Assembly: GCA_033675545.1 (NCBI GenBank)
Contig: JAWDGP010005352.1
Coordinates: forward strand, 446,001-510,000
DNA length: 64,000 nt
Direction of reading: 5' to 3'
Origin: Elysia crispata
Taxonomy: Eukaryota > Mollusca > Gastropoda > Plakobranchidae
Below, in pieces: positions 15,358 to 29,457 of the stretch. How positions within the stretch are numbered: position 1 is the first letter of the stretch; each line of letters begins with the position of its first letter. Under the pieces are notes generated by a model. That model searched no databases. It saw only the letters and a list, made by a program, of their open reading frames with translations, and was not told the DNA's origin. Made by a program: the position numbers and the translations under genes.

Positions 15358-18300
15358 ATCTTTCCCACCCATTTTTTCTGATCTTCCGTCCACTCCCATC
15401 CTCTCTCTCTCTCTCTCCTTTGATTTTATCCCCGTATTGAACCTTATATGTAAGAGTAAACTTTAATAAATTAAATCAAAAGTTTTATAAACACAAAAAA
15501 TGTTACGATTATATTAGCATGGAGCGAAATCCTAAAAAATATAATTTCTACAGCTTTAAGTCAACTCGGAGTGTACTCTTACTCAGAGATCGTAAAAATG
15601 GTTATGATTCCAGAAGTCAGAAAGTTATCTATGCATGTCTTTTAGTTCTAAACAGGTCAGGGAATATTTTTAAGCTCCTGAGTGGTCTTTGTTTTTGGAA
15701 TGAGCCAACGTTCTGCTAGCATGCCACAATGATATTGTTTTGGCACATTTAGTGCGATATTCTGTTTCATATATCCTTATTTTCAAATAACGTCTTTTCA
15801 AGGAATCTATAAAGAAATTTGGGTACATGCAGTTTGCCAACAGAGACAAACAAAAATCTGTTTTTTGTCTCGTTAATCCAATGAGGCTACACTCTTTTAC
15901 TCTGTAGAACAAAAAGTTAATGTATACGTCGCAAACTAAAGCTTAGCTGCTGCAATGTTATGTTTTTGTATTTTTGTTCGATTGTGTTATCATATATTCA
16001 TATAAAGAAAAGAAAAAACAACCGTATTCTTGGCACTTCTGGTGATCCTGAGATGCTCACTATTCTTGTTTTTTTAACGGAGCAGTATTTCGGTTGTGCT
16101 GAAAGACATGTACACCGAAGTTCGTGAACATCAAAATAGAAAGATGTACATGTATGTGAGTAGGGTGGGTATTTGCGCATGTATACCATCTTTTATTAGA
16201 TTATAGTCAGCTAAAACTTTATGAAGAATGTTTGAAACATTCCCAGGTAACTCAATATTTTTCATGAATTTGCTTCGCTAGCGCTATGAAACCTACTTTG
16301 TTGTATTGTTATACACGACGTTTTTTCTGGCTACAAGTGTGGCATTCATCCAAAAGAAAACGTAAGCTCTGAAAACCGCAAATTAAGCTACAGTTTAGTG
16401 TTTGCTTGCAAGACTGACGAATAAATACTGTCCAGGACATTGGTGATCAACGGAATCATTTGCGAGAGAAGTTAGATATTAATGAAGAGTAAAAGAAAAA
16501 TTCATTTATACAAGGTATTTCTCCAGCATCATGAAAAGATAACGCCACAAATACTTCTCTTTGATAGCTAGCTATCGGCACAATTGTCTTTACAACAAGA
16601 GACATATTAATTCGTTCCTATCTCTCATTGGGCTTCTTGTCTGGTCTAGCAAAGTTTACATTTCATTCTTTTATGAAGAATAGTACAGCTAATCTAAAAC
16701 ATTTTGGCGAAAAGACTTGAATCGGGTGAAATGAAAATAGAGTCACCTCTTTCCAAAGTTTGTGCCAGAGCAGACAACTCGATATATGTCATCGGCTTGA
16801 ATTGGATAATTAGAAGGTGAAGACGATGGAGTCAAAGTACTTTCTACTATAGGTGCCAAATATACAGTAATTATAAAACTTCACCATTAAGCTTTAGGAA
16901 GACTGTTGTTTTTTCACCAAAAGGAAACCGAACTTATATTTGTTATGATGATAATCATGTACCGTATCTTTTGTGACGTCCAATTTTAGCATTCTTTTTT
17001 CTTTTCTTTTTAATTTTTTTTTTTTTTTGGTCACTTCCATACTCCTTAGATGGCTCTGTAGAACATGTAATCTGTTTCATGACACTAGTTACAGTTACAC
17101 ATCGACAGAGGGATGCCAGAGACTATTATGTTTCCTTTCTGCTGCCTTGCCCTCTTTACACTCCTATTTACCTTCGACTTTGCTTTGTTCAAGTGCCCAA
17201 TTTGCAAAAATATCTGGAAGTGACAGGAATAATGTACCGAAAAGACAGTGTAAATTGTTTCGTCACCCGACCCCGTCCTTGTCTGGTGCTAAGTCTCCCG
17301 GACGCCTCATGAAGTCTTACAGTGCCAAGGGTTCCGATACGTAGGAGAAGTGCTCAATGGGTTTCATCGAGATCCTGAACTTGTCACTCTTTGTGAACAA
17401 GCTCGCCCTGCCAAATTTGAGATTTGCCCGAGCGTCCCAAAGTAACAACCTTTTCTTGATCCTGTTACAACATATTTCCTTCCAGTAACGGACAAGTCCC
17501 ACAGGCTTTGCACCTGGAGAACGAGACAATCTTAATCACAGACAGAGGGGTCTCTTCTCTCCCCCTAGATCATATAGTTACACAGAACGGTACACAAGTC
17601 AAGCTCGCCTAATCCACCTGGTGAGTTGATCTACTCAGCAAACATTCCAGGCCTTGTTAGATCCAGTAGTCTGATAGTGAACCTGTCGAGGGCCCTCCGA
17701 GTCACATTCCTGCCCATTTAGCCTTGGGTCAACTCAGCCTCTCAGGTCGAGTTGTCCAGACAAGATAAACCAGTACTGATGGAGATGGTGTAGATCTTTG
17801 ATAATAACTCCACCAGTCAATGAAACGGTGGGCATCTCGCCACGCTTTTTGTACTTTGCTTCAAGGACGCGGGCACGAGGTAACTATTATTTTGATGCTG
17901 CCTGAAAACAGATGCGTCCTTCAAAAAAAAAAAAGATGATTATTTACTTTGATTGCTCATGTTCAGTTGGTTGCAATAATTGTTGTGATGATGTTGATGT
18001 TGTAACTCTAGGATATTATTAAGTAGTTATTACACAAAGAAGCATTTCACGAAAACCTTTTTTCATGATGACTTGAAGAATGTGCGCTTTCCACAAACCT
18101 GCAGGTATTTTGATCGGTCAAGCAAGAAAATGCCTGCTGCAAAAACAAATGACAAAATCCCCTGTTTTCAGTGAGTCACCTGGCTCAGTGCGGGGAGATA
18201 AGAACTAAATAATTATAGCACAGAGACCTGAGTACTTCGAAGTCTTGGTTGAAAATAAAATAAGAGGAATTCTCCCGTGACTCGGTTTGAAGTGGGGATG

Positions 18301-19454
18301 TCTTTTCTAATTATTATTATAAATTGCTTCATTTTCATATGTTAATCATTATATTTGTTGTCAAGACGGTCGTAGCATATGCGAGCTTTAACTGTTTTGC
18401 GCTAATCTAAGAGTCAGGGAATCCCCAATTAGCCGCTCAGAGAACTCAAAGCAAGACCATAATTATTATGGAATAAGAGAACCTACATATCTAATATTGC
18501 ATGCTAGCTATGTTGAGTCTTGGTTTGGTATAGCTGTCTTATTATACAACTTAAAGTATTTCCAACTTGATATTTCACATTCACAAAATATTTCCTGATT
18601 TATTTGTACACTGAATCAATTTGAATAATGTTTGTATAGTTGGTAAACATTGACAACCGTGGCTGGAATTATTAATGTTCATTCCAATCTAGGCTGAAAC
18701 TAAAAATTTCCCACCTCTTTTGTGGATTCAACCATGTTTTTTTTCTGTTTTTGTTTGTTTGTTTGTTTGTTGTTGTTTTTTTTTTGTTACTAATCGATGT
18801 TTCAAATGTTATTTTTTTTCGAACTGAGCTTCCACAAAAAATGAGCTTTCCTGACTACATCTTGCTCAACGACAAGATACCACGAAAAGTTGTGACGCGA
18901 GATCGTTTACAGGGAACATTGAACCAAAACACTTTTATCTCGGACAATAATTAGAGGTGTCAATTTGCTTTGTCAGCAGTAAGTGGCGCTAAGTCCCGGA
19001 GGGTCTCTGAGACACTCCGCACATGTTCTCAAGTGTGCTGTTCCACTCCTGTGCAGGAAACGGGAAAAAAGGTCCCCTCTATTTTTGAAACGCCTAACTT
19101 TTAAAGACTTTTGTGTTGACCAAGATATTCAATTGCAGCCCTTTTATTGTGTGATGAACCAGCAACCCAAAGAATTTCACATGGTAAGGCATTAAAACGG
19201 ACCATCCGGTTCTCTTGCCATTTGCTCAAATACACGCTGGAGTATAAGGGTTCTTAATTGCACTGTTCCTGCTTACCTATCTGTCCATTTTTTGCCGGCC
19301 ATGCAGGCTATAATTATAGCAGCTCCTTTTATCCAAGAGGAGCATTTCCTCACTTTAACTTGTATTTTTGTTTTGGTAGTCAAGCCTTACTCGCAATGTT
19401 ATGAATTATAGACATAAGAGCTAAACTTTTTTCAGTATCACACGTGCACATTCT

Positions 19455-19593
<139 letters not shown>

Positions 19594-20153
19594 CCCTCCT
19601 CCCCTCAATTTCTCTCCACCTTTTCTCCCTTATTCATCGTCTTTCCTCACTCTCACTTTTCCTGCTCGCTTTTGATATGGAGATAACACTGATAGTCTCT
19701 TGCATGATAAAACTGGGTCAAAAGAGAAATAGGCAAATGAAATTACTGCGGGATGTCAGTAACGTTTCGGCTGAATTTGGTCAAGCATGCAAGAGTGGCC
19801 CAGACCGTGGTCCATTTAATTTAAGACCAATGATAGAGTACTGGCAGTACTTTCTTCCATGCATTGCACTGTGCCTCTTGCTACATGTGCAAAGTCTCCT
19901 TGAAGTTGATCTGGGAATGATGATCGTTTTCTGAAAATCCCGAGATCTGACAAAATCGGATTCATTGGCACGATTATAGAATTTGGAATATTGTTCTTTG
20001 CAATTTAAAAGATTTCCTCCAACAATAAGGAAGAACTGTTTTGGGAAAAGTATCTCATTTTTATTCACATAAAATCATGCATTTCGTAAACATTTAAACT
20101 TCATGACCAGGAAGGCCTCGTTTAATAACAAAAGTGAGCAATAATGTTCCTAC

Positions 20154-20982
20154 CTTCATGTTGTTTTGAAACGTTAGATAGCCCTGGGCACGCCCGTATG
20201 CTGCTGCTACTCTCTACAGAGAACTGCTTCCCTGCCGAGTTCCCGGCCACCGGCGCGCCTGAGGCTGGAAGCTTCTTGGAAATGACGTTGTTCACTTCGA
20301 CGACATCAAGGATGACATTAGAGAGCTTCTTGTTCAGGGAGCGATTTATTCTACGCTGTCTGTGTAGTTTGCGTTCCACTTGCATCATCTGGTAAAAGAC
20401 GCTGGTAAAATTGGAGCGGTAAGAATCTAGAGTATTTCGCGCTTCCTGCAGAAGCGCCTCGTGTCGCGATAGTGTCGAGTTGAGCGCGCGATTGCGCACC
20501 ATCTCCTCTAACAGTTTGTTTTCCACGTCTTTTAGCATCGTGCCCAGCTCGGGACTGTCTTCATCGTTGCTGCTTGGTCTAATTTTGGACTTATCAGCCT
20601 CGGTGAGTCGAGATCGGCGACTCTTTCTCCTTTCAGCGGAAGACACGTACGTTGACGGTGCGTCGTCGTGTGGTCTCTGGCGATCGGCGCCATCCGCAAG
20701 AGCATATTCTGGTTTATAGGCTGTACATTTAGACGTATCAAATTCGTGCACGACCAAAGTATATGTGCAAAGATCGCTTTTTGCGCTTGTGGACACAGTC
20801 TTTTCTAAAGCAGCTTTCTCTTGAGCCGCGACTACACACAAAAGGAGAAACAGGAGGCAATAAGATAGTTGTCCTCCATGTCCACGTGCAGTTCCGCCGT
20901 AGATCACCATTGTTCTCTCGTCGCTTTTTCTTCTCCCTGAAGACTTTGTTTCGAAGATTTCTGGCGGATGCTCATCAGCCAT
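20154..20982 (-). CDS. First coding exon of a secreted or type II coiled-coil protein (angiopoietin/fibrinogen-related-like N-terminus)
   Basis: An open frame from ATG at 20982-20980 runs 276 codons plus one base to a good donor (GAAG|gtagga; last exon base 20154). Reading through gives only ten more residues before a stop. Residues 39-53 (LSYCLLFLLLCVVAA) are a hydrophobic signal or anchor. Met25 (20910-20908) would give a conventional signal peptide; Met1 gives a longer, type II-like N-terminus. C72 and C86 bracket CTYTLVVHEFDTSKC, which resembles the CxYTF-like segment at the N-terminus of angiopoietins. About 116-135 is basic and hydrophilic. About 143-235 is heptad-rich, predicted coiled coil, with N-glycosylation sequons at N168, N191 and N213. 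It probably oligomerises and carries a C-terminal domain in later exons (to the left), perhaps fibrinogen-like, but none was found. A 5' UTR acceptor (ctgttccag, exon from 21013) is possible. GC content is higher than in the flanks. Coding status is fairly sure; family is a guess. Confidence 0.72.
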
Positions 20983-21012
20983 TCGGTTGGTTACATTGAA
21001 TATCCCTGCATT

Positions 21013-24000
21013 ACTGGAACAGATTAGGTTTCAAAATGATGATTTCTAGTGTCCAAACAATACTTAATTGAAAATGTAACAGCTCTTTGAAGTCAACAGT
21101 AGTTGGAATCTGTTTTAGAGACAAATTTGATCCTGGGCTCTTTGAAAGGAGCTGCTCTATTGAGTCTTGTAAGTCTCTCACCCTTTATCAATTTTTGTGA
21201 CCGTCACGTGTATCCGTGCCCGAGGGCTAATGTGACCAGTTTGCAACTCGGAGAAAAATCCTCTCGATCACCATTGACGTATGCCAGTCGAAGGTACCCT
21301 GGAGAGATACAAAGGCGACTGATTATTCAAAACATCCAGAAGGTTTTCTTTGAAACTTAAAAAAGATTTTAAAAAATGAACAGGAAAGAACGACCCGAAA
21401 AAAAAATAAAACAAAGCAAAGAAAAAAAAAACTAAAAAAAAAAAACGCCAATGTAGTTTTCTGAATACATCGAAACTTTCTGAAACTACAACAGTGTAAG
21501 AAAAATGCGGCCACACCGGTTGTGTCGATATGACATATGATAGACATCAGCTAGACGACCCTATCACCTGACATGGAAATATCTCAATAACCTTAGTGTA
21601 ATCCAAAAATCTCTGAGACTTGAGAGACATTTCAAGCCAGAGGTTCGTTTTCAATGGAGGATGGCCAAAATGCAATCGCATGTTGCTTCGAAATAATAGT
21701 ATCAAATAATTGTAGGCACGCCCATGATTTGACGGATATGCGCCGGGCATGGCAAATATTTTGGAAAAAAACAACATCGCTAGTTGAGATTTAAACGTCC
21801 ACATATACCAGTATTATTAGATTTGTGCATTCTTTAAACTTTAATTACTAGGTGAATGCATTACATCTTTTTCATCGATGTACGTTCAAATTATATCGAA
21901 GCAGCTTTTCCCAATTAGATGTGGTATTCCTCCTACCCCAGAATGATGTTTTTTTAAACTAAAAGCTGAAAGGATTAAATCAAGAAAGAAAACAAACAAA
22001 TACGTTAAATTTTAAAGGCTTAAAAGGGGGAAAATACCTGTGCGGCAAGATTTTGGCAAAACAACAGTTATTATCGTTTCACATTATTATTGGAAGTTTT
22101 GGCAGACAAAGATAAAATGGTGTCTCGCTTTAGCTAGTTTGGTAAATACAAAATTTAAAAATGAGATTTTTGTTTTTGGCTGTGTAAGAATTATTTTTTT
22201 CTACACGAAATAATAGCATTACTTCTGTTTTTCCTGTAACCTATAATTTTAAAAGATTCATAATATCAGTAATTATTTGTTCTCTTTTTTTATTACTGAG
22301 CTTGGGGCTGGAGGAACAGGTTAAGTCAGTGCACCTTTAGCGACTACCCTTGCTATTCGATCAAGAGTGTTCTCAGAGCTATTTTTTTTTAATCCATTTT
22401 ATGGACTGACTTAAAAGCAGAGACGACATGCTACTCATAAGCTGCAGGTAGACGCTGGAAATCTTCAGTTAAGATTTTACATTTATTTCGTTCAGCAATG
22501 GTATCAAATGTCGTATATGCTTAAAAATGAAGCTTTTGAATAGGGGGAGTGGAATGGGGATTGGGCGGCAAAAGAGAAAAAAAAAGTAGAAGGAACTGGT
22601 GGAGACCCAGAATAATCCTGACTGGCCAACGCATGAACATTAAATTATCGTAGATGTCGGCGCCGTTATGATTCCGTTAGCTTGTTAGATCAATCGGAGG
22701 TGATTTCGAGTTTCAGTGCTGCTGTCATCGAAAGATCGCCCACATTCTTCCCTTGCCATTAGTTTAGTGGTTATCGATTTCTGATTCCTGGTGGAAGCGG
22801 GGGAATTATACCACAAACAATTTAATTGCAATCTGTTTGCACGGAACTGATTGAGCTGAAAGAACATGAATAAACTAACCCCGCACTCCCCCCAAAATGG
22901 GAAAAAAAACAACGAAAAAAAAAAACCCACTCATTTTTCAGACCTTCGAAATTTTGAATTGATTAGCGAGAAAAACAATGTCAATAATTTGCCACATATA
23001 GTTGTAAAAAGGAATGATAATGCCCTATATTATTATCATCAATCAAACAAAGACTGCAGAACATTCATGTTGTTTCATAATGATCAAACATCTTGGATTG
23101 CCTCAAGGGAGAGTTTAACAATTTTCATTTGCTAAAGCTGTATATATCGCTTTTTTTTTTTTTAAACCGGTCTCCTCCTAGACCTAGTAAAATAAATTTC
23201 AAGGCCTTTCTGTTCATAATATGAAGAAAAGCATGTTACACCAAAAATTCTGTAGATGGTGGTATCGTAAATATTACCTTCTCTACACACGAGTACTACA
23301 TTTTGAGTCAATTGATCACGTGCACCAAAAACATTTTGCACGAGACTTGGAAGATGTCAATGAACTCAACAAATAAGGAAAAATACCACCCACTCGGTCC
23401 AACTCCTTCCAAAAGTACTCTGGCTGTTTCCTTTTCATTGCGCACAATATTAATGTTAACACAACCATATAGAGGATGTGGTTTGTTACAATCTGCTTTT
23501 GCAATTAGCTATGTGCACATGGCTTTGCCTCACTGCCATTTCTCTTATGATTTTTTTTTCTTACAAAATGCTTTACCTTCGCCCGATCATGACTGCCTCA
23601 AAGTCATTTTTTTTCCTCTAAGAAATTTTACGTCCATTAGGTTCATCAACACAGCTGGCTAAATTATGTGTTAACTCTCCTGAGGTCACAGTGACCTGCT
23701 AGTGCACACATGAGAGCGGGACAGAATTAGCAGAAGTTGACGCTCTCGAGCGAGCGCCGCGGGGCTTTCGTCATCCAGCGAGGCCTCATCAAAATAGCAA
23801 GCGCGCCGACTCTCTAGCTGCAGAGATAAGGTTTAGTGCAACCACTTGAGCAGTCTCATCTTCTCGCAGCGGAGATCTAGATTCTAGGCGGTTTCATAAT
23901 TATGTTATATATTAGAGTCAGAGTTTGATGTACTGCTTCAAATAGAAGATAATGAAAATAGTAAGTTAATTAAATTTGGAAAAAAAATCAAATCTTTTCG

Positions 24001-27000
24001 AGATCCTTTGAATTATTCATTAAACCAAAATGGCCAGTTATCGATTCCCGCTAGTTGGTGCTCCTATGCACCTCTATGCATCTTTATGTGTTCTTTTCTT
24101 ACCGGAATATACGGTCGTCTTCTAGGGATCGTTTAGAAGGATCAGATTTGAACAGATTTGAAAAATACAGAATTAGCTGATATCCGATATTGAATTGCAC
24201 GTTCGTTTCTCTTTACTGGTTTTACCGTAGAACTTGTTTCACACTGTGAGCCACTATTATTCCTAACTTTACCAACCCCTTATCAACTTACTGAAACGGA
24301 TCTGGATCTGAATTTCCGGCCCAAAATTTTCCCCCCGTTTTATTTCAATTTCGAAATTCAATTATACCGCGTTATAACATAATGATTTATAAAATATAAA
24401 CATTTCACAGGAAGGGGGTTTTAACTAAATTTCTTCACTATCGACCTGGTACGTGATATTTTACTCGATTCCTTCAAAGCGATTTTAATTCCCAATTTTA
24501 TCTAGATTCAACATCACAAAGATTCGACATTCCAGTCTTAGTACGAGAATTTTAATAGATGAACAGATTTATCTTAATAAGCAGTTCTTAAACTATTCAA
24601 TATTGTATGTCCTAAAAAATTAGATATAACTATCCTTATTATCATATTCTGCTGAAGCGTGAGGAAGCAAGTGTGAAAGGTAAAGGATTGAAGAATTGGT
24701 TACCAAAAGTAAAGAGAGAGAAGCAGGATCACTAGATAGATGATGTAAAGAATGAGAAATCAAAGGGCTCCAGGATTAATTAAAGTTTAAAAAAATATAT
24801 ATAAAATAGGGGAACGTGGAGCTGGAATTTTGCAAGAACCAGAAACAAGAAAAGTGCACGTCAAATAAAAAAAAAATGAAACAACCAAGCAGAGCTGGAA
24901 TTTTCTTATAAATTACTTTTTGTTTGTAACAGGTAACACGGTATGGAATTGTACGCTTGGTTCAGACGAGAACCGCCGTTGCTTTTTCACATTATATTAT
25001 ATTATGAATATAATATCGAAATAGGCGCTCTTTTTCACTCTTCCTTTTTCTCTTTGTTTGAATAATCTGCGCTGTTGTCAAACGATAGTTTCTGAAGTAT
25101 GTATCAAAATCCCAGGGAGATTTAGGTGGGTAGGAGTTGACACGTCACGATTGCCGTACCGTAGTAGGATACTCGCTAAGGGGGGGAAGAAATTTATACA
25201 TATAAAACAAAGTGAAACGCCTCGAGGCCAAATGATAAATCTGTAAGACTTTTTTTTAAACATGCTCGCAACGTGATAAAGACTATTCATGCAAGGTTCG
25301 TTCTGCTCATTTCAAAAAATGAGTTTTTAAGCAAGATGACAACATAATCTTTTATCAGAGAACACGATTAGGGCCACCGCTTTTATCTTGCACAACACAC
25401 ATTGCAGAAAAATAAAATCTCTTTATTTCTTCTAGTTTTCTTATCTGAGGAAGCCTAGGATATTTGGAGTTGAAAGCCAAGATAAACTGCACATGGCTAT
25501 GCACGGCGAGATGAAATAAAAAAAAGGTGCAAAAAGAAGATTCAGAGATTGACAAAAGATGCTGCGCGTGTCCGAGACACGGAAAATTTCGAGCGTTTTC
25601 ACAATAGAGGAGTTTGATTTAAGCACTTAACACCCAAGTGATAGGACAGATTTGCTGGTTAGAGCAATGTAAGCCCGTGAACTTTGGCTTGCGAGAGACC
25701 TATCGTTTGGCTGTTGATCCTCATGCGATTAACATCTTGTGTTTCCAATATAAAAAAAAAATAATTTCAATACGCCATCTTGCTCTCATTTCAACATTGC
25801 TCTTTTTACACTAGTGCGAAATATCTTTTTTTAAGCAACGCGCCTTGGCTTTTCATCAAGATGTGGCCAAATGTCAAATTATCGTTGTTGGAAAATGCAC
25901 AGAAAAAAAAGTGAAATAAATTTGAAACAGATAAATTTAAGGGTTAAAAAAGACTTGTTGATATTTCTAGAAAGATATGTTTGGTGGAGAGCATCTCGCG
26001 ATGAGCGTGCTTTCGACACTTTATTGATGTGGCCGGCGGCGATGATGATTATGGTGGTGGTAATGAGATGGCGAAAGTGGTAGTGATATTGGTAATGATG
26101 ATAAAGGTGATGAGGATGCAGAGAAATTTGGTATCTCCGAACTCTTTGTTGAAGTACAACTTTATAAAACTTTTGTAAACGAAAGAACATTAAAAAGCTG
26201 AAGCGAATTCTAATCCCCCAATAGCTTTCATGCAATCAATGATCAGAGGATGTTCGGTTCGTTCTGTGATGTGGTCAGAAGGACCTTGTCAAGTCTTCAG
26301 GCTCTATAAGGTCAATTAATTAAGCTGATCCAACTGACCAGTCAACTTAATGAGGCACGAAACCTGTTCTCAGAATAATTTAAGAGACTGACTCTTTTAG
26401 CATTACTAAAACTCCTATTACAGGTTCCAAATAGATATGAATAGAACGATCTTTTTAAAGCGCCCTTTATTCTCCTCTAAAAAAAAAATATAGAATAACG
26501 AAACTTAACTGGATTGAATAAAGTGTATCTGTGGACAAGCTGGTGTTAAAATGCTGTGGCCTAAAGTTTCCTCAGTTGAGAGTCTTTTTCATGAAACCTC
26601 GAGACCTGCCAATGAGTCATGTTCACAATGAGGGTTTTTAAACATAGCATTGTCGGTGCTGAAATTATAATGTTTGGAACGAATTATTGAATGATAAACC
26701 CAAAAAAATGATTGGAATCCCTCCAACGATTGCATTTTTTTTTCGCTTCAAAGCTCTGCGGTCGTGAGCAAATGGCACGTGGAATGTAGCGGTTCGTTGG
26801 ACTTAGCGCTAGCGCAGCCAGTCTTGTGTTGGAGAGGCTTTAAAAGGAAATATAGCGATGATTCACCAGTAGCTTTAATTTCAACCTACCACATAAAGCA
26901 TCTTCACAGTGATTATTTTATATGTGACTCCCATTCCCTCCCTTTAAAAAAAATCAGGTTTAAGAGGTAAAAAGAGGGATAGGGAGACATATGGACAGGA

Positions 27001-27206
27001 AGATAGAGATAGGCAGACTAGAAGATGGAGAAACATAGCGATAAACCCAAAAAAAAACAAAAAAAAAAAAACAAACAAAAAAACAAGGAATTATTAAACG
27101 AGATGGGCGCAGGGGCATAGACAAACAAACAAGATTTCACGTTCCTCCCTCGGAAAAAAAAAAATCTGTTTCTGGGAATCTTTAGTTTTTCCTTTAAAGC
27201 CCTTCG
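21013..27206. other. Non-coding DNA, no gene recognised
   Basis: Upstream flank of the minus-strand exon. Mostly AT-rich; an isolated CpG-richer patch lies at about 23715-23885. A degenerate GAT/GGT tract spans about 26030-26115. A poly-A-rich segment is at about 27045-27090. Confidence 0.55.
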
Positions 27207-27226
27207 CCCCCCCCCCCCCCCCCCCC
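27207..27226 (+). repeat. C20 homopolymer
   Basis: Twenty consecutive C residues. Length may be unreliable in the assembly. Confidence 0.9.
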
Positions 27227-27336
27227 TTTGCGAAACAGGTTGAGTAATGAGGCAGTCTGACTGGAAGCAATACCTGTCCCATCCTTCTACATTATGTTTA
27301 GTTTATAAGCTTCAAGCCATTTAAGGGGGGAGGGGG

Positions 27337-27338
<2 letters not shown>

Positions 27339-27412
<74 letters not shown>
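27339..27412 (+). repeat. (GA)n microsatellite
   Basis: 37 GA units directly after a GGGGGG-A-GGGGG-T run. Confidence 0.98.
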
Positions 27413-27415
<3 letters not shown>

Positions 27416-27809
27416 AGATTGATTCTTCTTATTGCTACGTGGACATTGTGGCTGAACTGGTATCGGTCTCAATTTTTTTCCCATAGTGCAGGATTTTGAT
27501 TGCCTGAAAGCCCTGGGTGTCTTTGATGTATGGCTTTGTTTTTGTTAATGGCTAGTGCCTGTGTGTGGGCTCAGTTGAGGAAAGCTTTTTGTGAGCGGTA
27601 TAAGCATAACTGCATAGCAGGTGGATCGTCTGTGAACACATAATTATATTTTTTGTACAAGTAACGACATGTATTTATGGATTCCTTTCAGTTTCGACAA
27701 GAGTGGAATCAAATTGTATCTCGTTTCCATTTGTTTCTTTGAAAAGGAGCGCCCTCTTTTTTTTTTCTTTTCTTATTTCGATCTCTATTCTTCTCATTTC
27801 CCTTCTCCT

Positions 27810-27820
27810 CACTCACTCAC

Positions 27821-27901
<81 letters not shown>

Positions 27902-27924
27902 CACACACAGACACACACACATAC
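27810..27924 (+). repeat. Composite (CACT)n-(CT)n-(CA)n microsatellite
   Basis: CACT units (about 27810-27823), CT units 27824-27898, then CA units to about 27924. Confidence 0.97.
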
Positions 27925-29395
27925 TCTCAACTTAATGAGATGCTAAGCATTCTTTTCCCACGAGAAAAGCACACGTGGAATACGATAAAAATTAAACATT
28001 TCTTTGAAAGATGTTGCAATAACGGTGAGGCGACAGTTTGAAAACCGGCCGCTTTTTTTTTTTTTTTAAGATGAATAAAACTCCCCCTAGGCTTTCTAAA
28101 TGCACCATTCAAAACCGTAAAACCAGGAACATTAGTTCTGTGCCCAAACTATAATTTTCAGATCTTTGTATCATTACTTTCATAATATTGACGCTAGAGT
28201 AGACAGCGAAATTCAACTATAGACTGATAGCGCAAATACACCATTTTTTATGTGTATGAAAGTTCCTGCGCTACCTGGCAGAAATTATATTTGAGTTGTT
28301 CTAAACCAGTGTGTAATGACATGACAGTCGGGCCATAAAGTTACCACACGATGCTCAAATTATGTGATCTATAATTCACTAATGATCTCCGCCTGTACGA
28401 ACATAACTGTTTCGTTGCTCTTCCCATATAAAGATAAACAAGTGATGCCAGGAAGGTGATGATCCCAGTTGCAGTATTGTTTCAACTGGTTCAAAAGTTT
28501 ACGCCATGCTCCAGCAAATTTAGAGAGAGCTTTTAGTTACGAATCACGAATCAAAGTAAACAAACGGCACGATGTCTGGGCTATGCTGTACTTAACGAAA
28601 AATGAATTGTAGACCGGTTTTGTTTTATCGGAAGTCATGTATACAGCAGTGGAATCGTAAACAAACTTTTACCCGATCTCTTCATCATTTCCTGCTCCGA
28701 GTTTAGGCTGTGATAAGCTGCTGATTGAGATGTCTGTTCTGATGCCATGTTTATCTTGAGCCTAAAACCTTTTCTGGTAAATTTACAAACAGAACTGACA
28801 CTTTTTTCTTTTCCGTTTTCCTTGGTTTTATAATACCTCATATAACTACCCTACTCCTTTTTAGCATCATATATCAAATTTCTCTCAATTTCTTTTATTG
28901 GAATATCATTTTTGAAGATTTTTCATTAAACAGTCGATAGGTTTTGTTGTCACTGGCAACACATAACGAGAAGAAAAGTTATGATTGTCTAGTCACTGCT
29001 CACCATGAACACTTTTAATATAATCGTGCACTGAAGTCCTTTAACACAGATTTACTTCGTCTTTCTATGGCATGACTAATGCTACAGAACTCATTAGACA
29101 CTAGCCAGTTATCTCAACGTGACTGTCGAATGCTTCGCTCACGATTATGTTTCAGCTGTCAGCTTGCATGGGTGTGGTTGTTTTGATTATAACTGCTGGA
29201 ATATTTTTTTGTTGGTTACCTACACTCCATGCTTAGGCTCATTTCCATGAATGAGTAAGAGATGCACAGATTGAGATAGGAAAGGAAGGAGGAATGGGAT
29301 GGAGAGAGAAGGGAAAGCGATAATTATATGGAGAGATGAGAAGAGGGAGGGAGAGAGATACAGAGAGATAGATTGAGAAAGAGAGAGAGAGAGAG

Positions 29396-29457
<62 letters not shown>

